Source of the DNA: Gammaproteobacteria bacterium
GTDB taxonomy: Bacteria > Pseudomonadota > Gammaproteobacteria > Pseudomonadales > Pseudohongiellaceae
Assembly: GCA_021773355.1 (NCBI GenBank)
Contig: JAJFKE010000049.1
Span: 124,001 to 188,000, forward strand
DNA length: 64,000 bases
Direction: 5' to 3'
Every line of letters starts with the position of its first letter. The first letter of the stretch is position 1. The notes below the pieces were generated by a model, which saw only the letters and a list, made by a program, of their open reading frames with translations, did no database searches and was not told where the DNA came from. Below, piece after piece: positions 56,559 through 64,000 of the stretch. Made by a program: the position numbers and the translations under genes.

Positions 56559-59500
56559 CTACCGCGTCCCCAAATAGCTTCGCAATCTCGGTGGAAAGTT
56601 CTTCTTAATCAGTGCTTGCTGTAAATTCCATTGCGCCGCTGGTTCCACATCTTTCAAAAAACTTACTTTATCTGTTTCCAACACTGCAATTGGAATCCCA
56701 TTTTCGTAAAGAACGCGGTTCTTGGTAAGTCTGGAGAGTTTGCGATTAGGCAAAATTAGATTCAATAGATTGAGTGGATCTACCGCCGAGATGCTGTAGT
56801 AACTGGGCTTGCCATCCCTTTTGTCGCTCTGAAACTTACGCAGAGCATCGACAGTTTCTGGAAAAGCAAATTGTTCACCTCCAACACCTGATACAAATCT
56901 GCCCCCACGAATAGTCCCTCGTAGTTCCATCTTGCGTAATGCGGCTAACAGCACTCGCCAAGGTGGTGCGAATAACTCTCTCTCCAGCAAAGCTCGAAAC
57001 AGAACTCCCCAGCGTTGTAGATAAATACCAATAAGACGCTCTAGCTGCGTATCACTGAGTACATCCCAGTGCTTTTTTGATGATTCAGAATCACTAGCAG
57101 CCTTCGCTGTTTCTAATAAACTCCATCTGCCAGCATCTTCGACTCCAAACATTGCCCGCCTACCCCGTTTCCGATGGTTACTTGGTTTCTTGCTGTTTGG
57201 CGTTAGCAACGCGCGCAAGCCAGTAAAGCTATCGCTGGTAATGCGTGCGTTACTCACAAGCTCAGCCAGGCCTTGCTCTAATTGTGCTTTCAACAATCCA
57301 GTTCTGTCCTGAATTTGATCAAAAAAACTCGCTCCATTGTTAGCCAAATCATGCTCAATCTGACTTGCGAGCTCACTCTGTGGTAGCGGGTCGTGTTCGC
57401 TGTGCTGTGCTCTTGCAAGCGCTTTCCAAATGTCAAGATTGGCACGGGAGACAATCGATATGGGTGTAGTTTTAATGGGGCCGGAAAAATTGGCTGCACT
57501 CGAATTTTTCCTACGGGTCATCCTCTGTGAAGCGCTAGGCAAGGAGTATCGTCCCCAAACCATCTTCCCACTGATGCACATTACATCCAGCCAACTAGGG
57601 TCATAATCTACCACGCGTACCGGATAAAGGTCTGCCTCCCAGCTCGCCGCTGGCGCGGCTATTCCATCCATTAGGCCTAGTGTATTTTGCAAACGGGTTT
57701 GCCCATCGAGGGCAGGTTCTCTTGTTGCCGGTTGCGTGACTGTCTCTTCTTCAACCGTTAATAGTTGATGCCGGTCAAACAAGAATTCCGTGTATTTCTG
57801 CAGTGAAACAGGCTTAATACTTTTTCGATGCGCATCGATCGTGTACCTATGAATGCGTTGTAGCAATCTTCTTTCACACCATTCGACCACCGGCTGTGTA
57901 GTGGAATTATCCTTTCGCGCCTGCTGCGAGAACTGTCCCTGAAAAGCAAAGCCCTCTACTTCCAAGGCAATCAAAGCCAAGTCTATGTCAGCTACCTCCA
58001 CAGCTAGTTCCGCAGACAACTGCTGCGCAGGAATTGGACCCAAGCCTTCTAATCGAGAGCGTACTAGCTCTCGCAAGGCGTCTTGGCGTTCCCACTTCTG
58101 CTCACGAATAAACTCAGGGATATCCTGAGTCGTTTCTATTTGCGGAAATAGCGCCATAAAACAGGGCAGTTTTTCCGTGGCAATCCACAATACTTTTGGT
58201 GTATCTGTAAGTTGTAAGATCCGTCCCGCATCTACTAGTGTCTGCTGCCATTGTTGATAATTTTTAGCCTCGAATTCTTGCTTGCTCATATAACCCAGAC
58301 TGAACAATCCATCGTGTAGTTCTTCAACATTACTGACATAGGGCCAGGCTTCTTCTCGTACTCTTGCAATAGCATCGGCATCCAACAAACTAAAATCTTT
58401 GGCTTCGGCCGGGTCGGCCCAACTGCGATTGCGAATTGCATTGGTTCGCCGTTCTTCAAAAGGCGCATCATCCAGAAAAGCATAGGGTCGCGCATTAATG
58501 ATTTCTTGAGCGAATGGAGATGGCTCCCGCAGGTCTTTGGCAAGCAAAGTTAATTTGCCTTGCTCAATGTCGGCAATTAGTTCTGTCAGTTGTTCTATAT
58601 CCATCGCCTCGGTCAAACAGTCATGAATCGTCTGATTAACCAAAGGATGATCCGGAACTTCGCGTCTACCGCTTATGTTTTCTTGGCAGGCAATTTGATC
58701 AGGAAAGACATGAGCGACAAGATCCTCAGCATCCATACGCTGAAATTGAGGTGGCACGCGCTTGCCATTTCGATTGCGCTGAATGGCTAGTGAGCGAGTA
58801 GCGTTCCAACGCCACCTAACCTCAAACATGGGCGCATCCAGCAAGGCTTGCACTAACACCTCTCTTACTGTGGCCGACTGTAAATACTTGAAAACGTCAT
58901 CGAGTGGGAAGCTGTGGATGGAGCCTAATGAGATAACAATACTGTCTTCGTTGGCAGCTGCTTGCAGTTCAAAATTAAATGACTTACAGAAACGTTTTCT
59001 TAGCGCCAATCCCCAGCCACGATTGATACGGCTTCCAAAGGGAGAATGTATGACAACATGCATATCACCGACTTCATCAAAGAATCGCTCCATAACTATT
59101 GAGGAGCGAGTCGGCATGACCCCGAGAGCGTTCATTCCCGTCTGCAAATAATCAACCAATTGTGTTGCCGCTTCTCGCGGTAATCCGGCAATCTCCACCA
59201 ACCACTGTACTGCGGCGTTTGCAGAATCATTGATCAATAGATCTGCGATTGTTTGTCTGAGGTTTGAAACTGCTTCGGATAGCTCTCGTGTTCGGCCCAG
59301 ACCTTCACCGAACCAGAACGGAATCGTGGGTTGCATGCCCTGAGCATCGCGCACACGAACCTTGAGACCATCGACGCGAAGCATCTGCCAACTGTGTGTA
59401 CCTAGCGTAAACACATCACCTGGCAGCGCTTCCAGAGCGAAGTCTTCATTGAGACTACCAACTACAATGTCCTCTGGATCAAGAACAACTTGATAGTCGA

Positions 59501-61067
59501 ACATGTCGGGTATCGCCCCACCATTGGTTAAGGCAATTAAATTGGCACCGCGCCGCGCTCGTAGACGATTATTAATAGCATCCCAATGTATGTGGGTGCC
59601 GCGCCGTCCACGTCTACTGGTATAGCCCTCTGCCAACATCTTTACGATAGTGTCGAATTCTTGCCGATCTAGATTTCGATACGAGTAGGCATTGCTAAAA
59701 AGATCAAATAATTCCGCCACATCCCAACCGCCAACTTGCTGATCAAATAGTTCGCCCGTCTGCCCTGCTTGATCATGTGATTGTGAAGAAACCTCCGCGA
59801 CGATTTGTTGGGACAGTATATCCAGAGGTTTTTCTGGCATGATGATTCGGTCCAGCTCCCCTTCACCTATGCTATGTAATAGTGCCGTGCTTTCGACCAA
59901 GTCATCTCGAGTCAGCGGGAAAAGAATCCCTTTCGGTGTTCCATGTATGGAATGTCCACTTCGACCCACACGTTGCAGGAAGGTCGCGATGCTCTTCGGT
60001 GAAGAAAATTGCACCACAAGATCAACCGAGCCAATATCGATTCCCAGTTCCATGGAAGCCGTGGCCACCAATACCTTTAGCTCACCGGCCTTTAGTCTTT
60101 GTTCCGCATCATGTCTGAGATCCTTGCTCATACTGCCGTGGTGTGAACAAACTGCGTGCTCACCCAGGCGCTCTGACAGTGCCAATGCAAGGCGCTCCGA
60201 TAGCCGCCTGGTGTTAACAAATACCAATGTGGTTTGATGACCCGTTATCAATTCCACCAAGCGCTGGTACAACTCCTCCCAAACTTCATTGCTCATCAAC
60301 GCGCTCAGGGCTGAGCCAGGTACTTCCAGTCGAACATCCAGCTCACGGCGAAAACCGGCATCTACGATTTCACACTCAAGCTGTTCGCCATTGCAGTTAC
60401 TGTTTCCAACCAGGTATTTAGCAACCATTTCAATCGGCCTCTGGGTTGCCGATAGACCAATGCGCTGAAGTCGCTGACCGCAGTTGTTGAGGACTATTTT
60501 CTGCAGGCGCTCAATGGACAGAGCTAGGTGTGCTCCGCGCTTGTCGCCCAGCATGGCGTGAATCTCATCCACAATTAACGTGGAGACATTAGCCAACATG
60601 GCTCGTCCACTGGCGCTGGTGAGCAATAGATAAAGGGATTCTGGAGTAGTCACCAAAATATGGGGTGGCTGTTTGGCCATTTTTTGCCGTTCACTGGCAG
60701 GCGTGTCGCCGGTACGCACCGCAACGGTGATATCAACCGGAGCGGCTCCACAAAGATGCAAGTGCTCGGCGATACCATTTAGGGGCATCTCCAAATTCTT
60801 GTGAATATCGTTACTCAGCGCTTTCAGCGGTGAAACGTAGAGAATATGCACACCTGGGCTGAGCTGGCGCTTCAAGCCCCTCTGTAGAAGTTCATCGATT
60901 GCCGCATAGAAGGCGGCTAAGGTCTTGCCACTGCCAGTAGGAGCTGAAATCAGCGTATGTCGGCCGGATTTAATCGCAGTCCAAGCTTGAGACTGGGCTT
61001 CAGTGGGTGCCCCGAACTGAGAAATAAACCAATTGCGGGAAGCTGGATGAAACTGCGATAAGGCCAT
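56559..61067 (-). CDS. lhr: Lhr family ATP-dependent helicase
   Basis: 1502 residues, the full-length bacterial Lhr type. SF2 helicase motifs: ISAPTGSGKT (Walker A, about 40-49), TTPESLYLLL, DEIHAMLG (motif II, about 165), LSATQRP (III), and QRVGRSGHS (VI). A winged helix and Lhr-core domain follow, then the long C-terminal Lhr-CTD region (about 880-1502), where bacterial Lhr carries extra winged helices. Unwinds DNA or DNA:RNA hybrids 3'-5' in repair. Stands alone; lepB is divergent. Confidence 0.95.
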   Translation of the reverse strand: MALSQFHPASRNWFISQFGAPTEAQSQAWTAIKSGRHTLISAPTGSGKTLAAFYAAIDELLQRGLKRQLSPGVHILYVSPLKALSNDIHKNLEMPLNGIAEHLHLCGAAPVDITVAVRTGDTPASERQKMAKQPPHILVTTPESLYLLLTSASGRAMLANVSTLIVDEIHAMLGDKRGAHLALSIERLQKIVLNNCGQRLQRIGLSATQRPIEMVAKYLVGNSNCNGEQLECEIVDAGFRRELDVRLEVPGSALSALMSNEVWEELYQRLVELITGHQTTLVFVNTRRLSERLALALSERLGEHAVCSHHGSMSKDLRHDAEQRLKAGELKVLVATASMELGIDIGSVDLVVQFSSPKSIATFLQRVGRSGHSIHGTPKGILFPLTRDDLVESTALLHSIGEGELDRIIMPEKPLDILSQQIVAEVSSQSHDQAGQTGELFDQQVGGWDVAELFDLFSNAYSYRNLDRQEFDTIVKMLAEGYTSRRGRRGTHIHWDAINNRLRARRGANLIALTNGGAIPDMFDYQVVLDPEDIVVGSLNEDFALEALPGDVFTLGTHSWQMLRVDGLKVRVRDAQGMQPTIPFWFGEGLGRTRELSEAVSNLRQTIADLLINDSANAAVQWLVEIAGLPREAATQLVDYLQTGMNALGVMPTRSSIVMERFFDEVGDMHVVIHSPFGSRINRGWGLALRKRFCKSFNFELQAAANEDSIVISLGSIHSFPLDDVFKYLQSATVREVLVQALLDAPMFEVRWRWNATRSLAIQRNRNGKRVPPQFQRMDAEDLVAHVFPDQIACQENISGRREVPDHPLVNQTIHDCLTEAMDIEQLTELIADIEQGKLTLLAKDLREPSPFAQEIINARPYAFLDDAPFEERRTNAIRNRSWADPAEAKDFSLLDADAIARVREEAWPYVSNVEELHDGLFSLGYMSKQEFEAKNYQQWQQTLVDAGRILQLTDTPKVLWIATEKLPCFMALFPQIETTQDIPEFIREQKWERQDALRELVRSRLEGLGPIPAQQLSAELAVEVADIDLALIALEVEGFAFQGQFSQQARKDNSTTQPVVEWCERRLLQRIHRYTIDAHRKSIKPVSLQKYTEFLFDRHQLLTVEEETVTQPATREPALDGQTRLQNTLGLMDGIAAPAASWEADLYPVRVVDYDPSWLDVMCISGKMVWGRYSLPSASQRMTRRKNSSAANFSGPIKTTPISIVSRANLDIWKALARAQHSEHDPLPQSELASQIEHDLANNGASFFDQIQDRTGLLKAQLEQGLAELVSNARITSDSFTGLRALLTPNSKKPSNHRKRGRRAMFGVEDAGRWSLLETAKAASDSESSKKHWDVLSDTQLERLIGIYLQRWGVLFRALLERELFAPPWRVLLAALRKMELRGTIRGGRFVSGVGGEQFAFPETVDALRKFQSDKRDGKPSYYSISAVDPLNLLNLILPNRKLSRLTKNRVLYENGIPIAVLETDKVSFLKDVEPAAQWNLQQALIKKNFPPRLRSYLGTR

Positions 61068-61290
61068 GGTGAATTCGGCAAAGGTAAATTTACTGTACGG
61101 GCATACAGGTTAGTGAAGACCATCTGAGTTTGCAATAGTAACTGGCTCATCCCAATACCGGTACCGCCCCGGCGATTCGGCTATAGAGTGGGAGAATCAA
61201 CTGGGCAGTGCAGAATATCAAGCTAGCTCAAGTCATTTGACATGTTTAGAAGACCTGGGCTAGCTTAGCTGTCTCAAAGGTGTAGAAACG

Positions 61291-61986
61291 ATGAGTGAAT
61301 TAGATAAAACCAGTATTTCCGAGCGTCTCGGCAGCAATTTGAATCTGTTCTGGAGAGAGAACAGGCAATTTTTCCTGCTGCTTTCCTGTATTATCTTTTT
61401 TAAGAGTGCTATTGCAGACCTCAGCTCAATATCTGGTGCTTCCATGCAGCCTACCCTGCTAGATGGCGACAAGGTCTGGGTGAATAAACTCGCCTACGAC
61501 GTGAAAATTCCCTTTACTGAAATTTCCCTGGCGGAACTGTCGGACCCCACTCGTGGAGACGTAATTATTATCGACTCCAAGAAAGCCCATAAAAGACTGG
61601 TTAAGCGTATTGTGGGTGTCCCCGGCGACACTATCTATATGCAAAATAATGCACTGGTCATTAACGGCGAAGCAGCACATTACGAAGTACTGTCCCAAGA
61701 TGACGACGCCATTATAATTTTGGAAGAACTCCCCGACATGGCGCACCAGGCAAGGCTTTCTAGTCGATTTGTTAGTCGAACCGCACGTAGCTATGGACCA
61801 ACTGTAGTACCCCAAGGCCAGTATTTCGTGCTCGGTGACAACCGCGACAATAGTGCAGATAGCCGCGTATATAGCTTCGTACCAAGAGAGGAAATTATCG
61901 GACGATCAAATTCTGTAGTCTTTTCCCTGGATAGTGACAACAATTATTTACCCCGTGGCGAGAGGTTCCTTGCCGGTATTGACTAA
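61291..61986 (+). CDS. lepB: Signal peptidase I, short form
   Basis: 231 residues with one obvious N-terminal TM (about 26-46). Catalytic Ser S51 in SGASMQPT and Lys K105 in HKRLVKRIVGVPGD are in place, plus the C-terminal LGDNRDNSADSR box. Cleaves Sec/Tat signal peptides at the periplasmic face. Shorter than the 324-residue E. coli enzyme and not beside lepA/rnc, so possibly a second paralogue. Confidence 0.93.
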   Translation: MSELDKTSISERLGSNLNLFWRENRQFFLLLSCIIFFKSAIADLSSISGASMQPTLLDGDKVWVNKLAYDVKIPFTEISLAELSDPTRGDVIIIDSKKAHKRLVKRIVGVPGDTIYMQNNALVINGEAAHYEVLSQDDDAIIILEELPDMAHQARLSSRFVSRTARSYGPTVVPQGQYFVLGDNRDNSADSRVYSFVPREEIIGRSNSVVFSLDSDNNYLPRGERFLAGID

Positions 61987-62085
61987 GCCTGGGGATAAGG
62001 AATTACTATCCAGTGTGCCACTGGATGCACAGAGGTACAGTGTAATTCGTCTAATGTTTTCTGTTGCTTCTGAGAATTCACTCAA

Positions 62086-62115
62086 TTGACACTGTAATTA
62101 AAGAAATCTTGCAAT
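62086..62115 (+). promoter_or_regulatory. Possible promoter of the redoxin gene
   Basis: TTGACA (62086-62091), 18-base spacer, TGCAAT (62110-62115, four of six bases of the -10 consensus). The start lies about 100 bases upstream of the ATG. The -35 is perfect but the -10 is weak. Confidence 0.4.
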
Positions 62116-62215
62116 AAAATCCGATGTAATCGGGTATTGTTAATGATGCTTTGTAGCACCGAGACTGCCAGGGGCAAAGCAGCCGTTAATCTATAAAACC
62201 ATAACGAGGTAAATC

Positions 62216-62803
62216 ATGATTGTTAAACCCCACCCACGTGTTGGATCACTGAGCAGATTTCTGTTATCGCTGATTCTTCTGGGAACTCTTCAGATCTCGA
62301 TGGCACAGGATTTTGTCTGGGCACCAGACTTTCCCGTAGGCGCCTCGATTCCCGAAATCTCAGCTGCAGATCAAGATGGCAAGGTTCTTACATTCGACGA
62401 ATTAAAAGGCGAGAAGGGCCTGCTCTTTATGATGAGCCGATCCTTCGACTGGTGACCCTACTGTAAAGCTCAGCTCGTGCAGCTGTTAGAAATCAGTGAC
62501 CAGTTCGAAGCAATGGGTATCAATGTTGCTGCCATTACCTACGACTCTGTGGAGTTGCTTAAGACCGTACAGGAAGACCAGGATGTACGATTTCCACTTC
62601 TTCACGATGAAGATGTGACCCATGTAAATGCCTTTGGTATTCGAAATCTCGATTACGAGCCGGGGCATCGCATTTATGGAATTCCCTATCCCGGTATCTT
62701 CCTGATAGATGCAAATGGAGTCATTAAGGCAAAGTTTGCCGAAGAGAGATATCAAGATCGACCTCCCTTCGAGGATGTACTTGAGGCCGCTGCAAAACTG
62801 TAA
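62216..62803 (+). CDS. Exported redoxin, likely selenoprotein (TGA = Sec80)
   Basis: 195 residues if TGA at 62453-62455 is read as selenocysteine. Signal peptide (about 1-30, cleaved after SMA), then a thioredoxin-fold peroxiredoxin-like domain. The TGA stands exactly at the first position of the redox motif: SFDW-Sec-PYCKAQL, giving UxxC with C83. Both halves stay in one frame, and the second half has no SD-supported start of its own. A SECIS-like hairpin lies directly downstream, and an intrinsic terminator follows the TAA. Alternatives: nonsense mutation or read error. Confidence 0.82.
62460..62497 (+). promoter_or_regulatory. Bacterial SECIS-like hairpin
   Basis: Inner stem CAGCT (62471-62475) with AGCTG (62481-62485), apical loop CGTGC with G at its second position; outer pairing ACTG (62460-62463) with CAGT (62494-62497). 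The apical loop begins 21 bases after the TGA, within the 16-37 base range described for bacterial SECIS elements. Confidence 0.6.
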
Positions 62804-62818
62804 TCACTAGACCGCTAA

Positions 62819-62846
62819 AAGGAAGCCTCGCGGCTTCCTTTTTTTT
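62819..62846 (+). terminator. Intrinsic terminator of the redoxin gene
   Basis: AAGGAAGCC (62819-62827), loop TCGC, GGCTTCCTT (62832-62840), then a run of T to 62846. Strong plus-strand terminator 15 bases after the TAA. Confidence 0.93.
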
Positions 62847-63029
62847 AACTTGCTGTTTTACCCATTGAACAAGTCCGAATACTCCGGTAGTAACTGTTTC
62901 CTCTTTAAGGGCGTCTAATGCAATAATCCAGGCTGAGTTTGCCAGCTGGGTACAGGACAAACATTAGCAATACTTGCACCGCCCCGGAATTCTCCTGGCA
63001 ATAGCTTAAAATGTGAATGAGTAGTAGAA

Positions 63030-64000
63030 ATGGCATTATCCTCATACCCTACCGTCCATTTTAAAGCTGCACTAACTACCTTTTTCATAACTCTGTTGAT
63101 AATGGCGGCAATCTCAGCCCCGGTAAACGCCCAATCCCTAACTAACTACAATATCCCCAGAGTAACTACAGAACCCCGAATCGATGGGCAGATCGACCCG
63201 GGAGAGTGGGATCAAGCCACCCGAATAAAGATAAATATTGAAACCGACCCAAATGATAATGTACCAGCCGAGGTGGAAGCTGAAGCCCTGTTGATGGAAG
63301 ATGGCGAGATTCTGTATGTTGCCTTTATCGCTTTAGACCCTGAACCAGATCAGATTCGCGCGTTCTATCGAGATCGTGACGCCATGTGGAATGATGACTG
63401 GGTTGCTATTGTTCTAGACACATTCAATGATGAGCGCCGCGCCTTTGAGTTTTTCGCCAATCCCTTTGGTGCACAAGCCGATGCGATCCAAGATGATGTG
63501 AATGGACGGGAAGATTCCTCCTGGAATGCGATTTGGGACAGCGTAGGCCAGATTAATGACCAGGGCTATGTGGTAGAGATGGCAATACCCGTGAAGCAAC
63601 TACGCTTTTCCGCCAGCCAGGATGAACAAACCTGGGGTATAAATCTGGTGCGAAACTACCCCCGTGATAGACGCACACGCATCGCGAATAGCCCGCAAGA
63701 CCGAAACATATCCTGTTATATTTGCCAGATACCCAAAGTCGACGGATTTGCCAATCTGTCTAGAAGCCGAAATCTAGAGGTGATTCCTACACTCACCTCA
63801 ACCGCAGTGGAAAATAGAGACCCACTAGTCGGGGATTGGGATAGTGAAAGTATCGATCCAGAAGCCAGTTTAGATATTCGCTGGGGAATAACTCAGGACA
63901 TGTACCTGAATGCCACGCTTAATCCTGATTTTTCACAGGTAGAGGCGGACAGCGCACAGCTTGATATCAATAATACCTTCAGCCTGTTCTTCCCCGAGCG
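63030..64000 (+). CDS. DUF5916 / CBM9-like outer-membrane protein (3' end outside window)
   Basis: First 323 residues seen. Signal peptide (about 1-35, ending VNA-Q). A CBM9-like domain (about 45-210) begins PRIDGQIDPGEWDQA and contains YVAFIALDPEPDQIRA and DWVAIVLDTFNDERRAFEFF. The DUF5916 barrel-like region starts near residue 250 (LEVIPTLTSTAVENR) and includes NPDFSQVEADSAQLDIN. In the family these are large proteins (about 700-900 residues) thought to be outer-membrane barrels. Starts at ATG 63030. Confidence 0.9.
   Translation, partial: MALSSYPTVHFKAALTTFFITLLIMAAISAPVNAQSLTNYNIPRVTTEPRIDGQIDPGEWDQATRIKINIETDPNDNVPAEVEAEALLMEDGEILYVAFIALDPEPDQIRAFYRDRDAMWNDDWVAIVLDTFNDERRAFEFFANPFGAQADAIQDDVNGREDSSWNAIWDSVGQINDQGYVVEMAIPVKQLRFSASQDEQTWGINLVRNYPRDRRTRIANSPQDRNISCYICQIPKVDGFANLSRSRNLEVIPTLTSTAVENRDPLVGDWDSESIDPEASLDIRWGITQDMYLNATLNPDFSQVEADSAQLDINNTFSLFFPE

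Noticed and set aside
62008..62026. Terminator after lepB
   Set aside because: ATCCAGTG/CACTGGAT stem is good but no T-run follows; kept only as a hairpin without a call.
62477..62803. Separate gene starting at GTG 62477 after a truncated redoxin
   Set aside because: No Shine-Dalgarno site, same frame as the upstream half, and the split falls in the middle of the redox motif. Sec readthrough explains it better.

Overview
The window is a 64 kb chromosomal segment of a Gammaproteobacterium. Several gene strings match the order I know from Pseudomonas and relatives: lptM-lysA-dapF-DUF484; gshB-tonB-yqgE-ruvX next to pilT-yggS-proC-yggT-metX-metW-rdgB-hemW; rppH-ptsP with lgt-thyA-folA; and argE-argA. 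Moderate base composition, an SutA-like peptide, an AlgH/YqgE protein and a DUF5916 outer-membrane type protein suggest a marine member of the Pseudomonadales/Cellvibrionales-like lineages. The exact genus cannot be read from the sequence.

Layout. 1-7.4 kb: an ABC-F ATPase running off the left edge, an OmpR/EnvZ-type two-component pair, and a three-gene Gld-type ABC exporter operon. 7.4-8.1 kb: a 257-bp element with nested inverted repeats, whose end sequence recurs singly elsewhere in the window. 8-11 kb: lysine/peptidoglycan precursor genes. 11-17.7 kb: a glycosyltransferase cluster in the place where xerC often sits, with one 1073-residue three-module enzyme. 18-31 kb: housekeeping genes (glutathione, TonB, RuvX, PilT, proline, methionine, nucleotide clean-up, heme chaperone, arginine). 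31-43 kb: folA-thyA-lgt, a mixed plus-strand block that includes a short encapsulated-ferritin-like protein beside a carbonic anhydrase, then ptsP-rppH and an imelysin lipoprotein. 43-56 kb: polB, a Tat-exported sulfite-oxidase-like enzyme, a 769-residue protein with a divergent class III nucleotidyl cyclase domain, a SlyD-like isomerase, small regulators, TraB/GumN and PilZ proteins. 56-64 kb: a candidate small RNA with a good promoter and terminator, a 1502-residue Lhr helicase, a short signal peptidase I, an exported redoxin interrupted by an in-frame TGA, and the start of a DUF5916 protein.

The strongest unusual signal is at 62216-62803. A single redoxin gene has TGA exactly where the first active-site cysteine belongs (UxxC), followed at suitable distance by a bacterial SECIS-like hairpin. 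It is best read as a selenoprotein. Other signals worth follow-up are the ferritin-like protein without an encapsulin gene, the cyclase-like protein with altered catalytic positions, the sRNA candidate at 56.26-56.49 kb, and the dispersed repeat family. No CRISPR array, rRNA, tRNA, prophage or intact transposase gene was seen.
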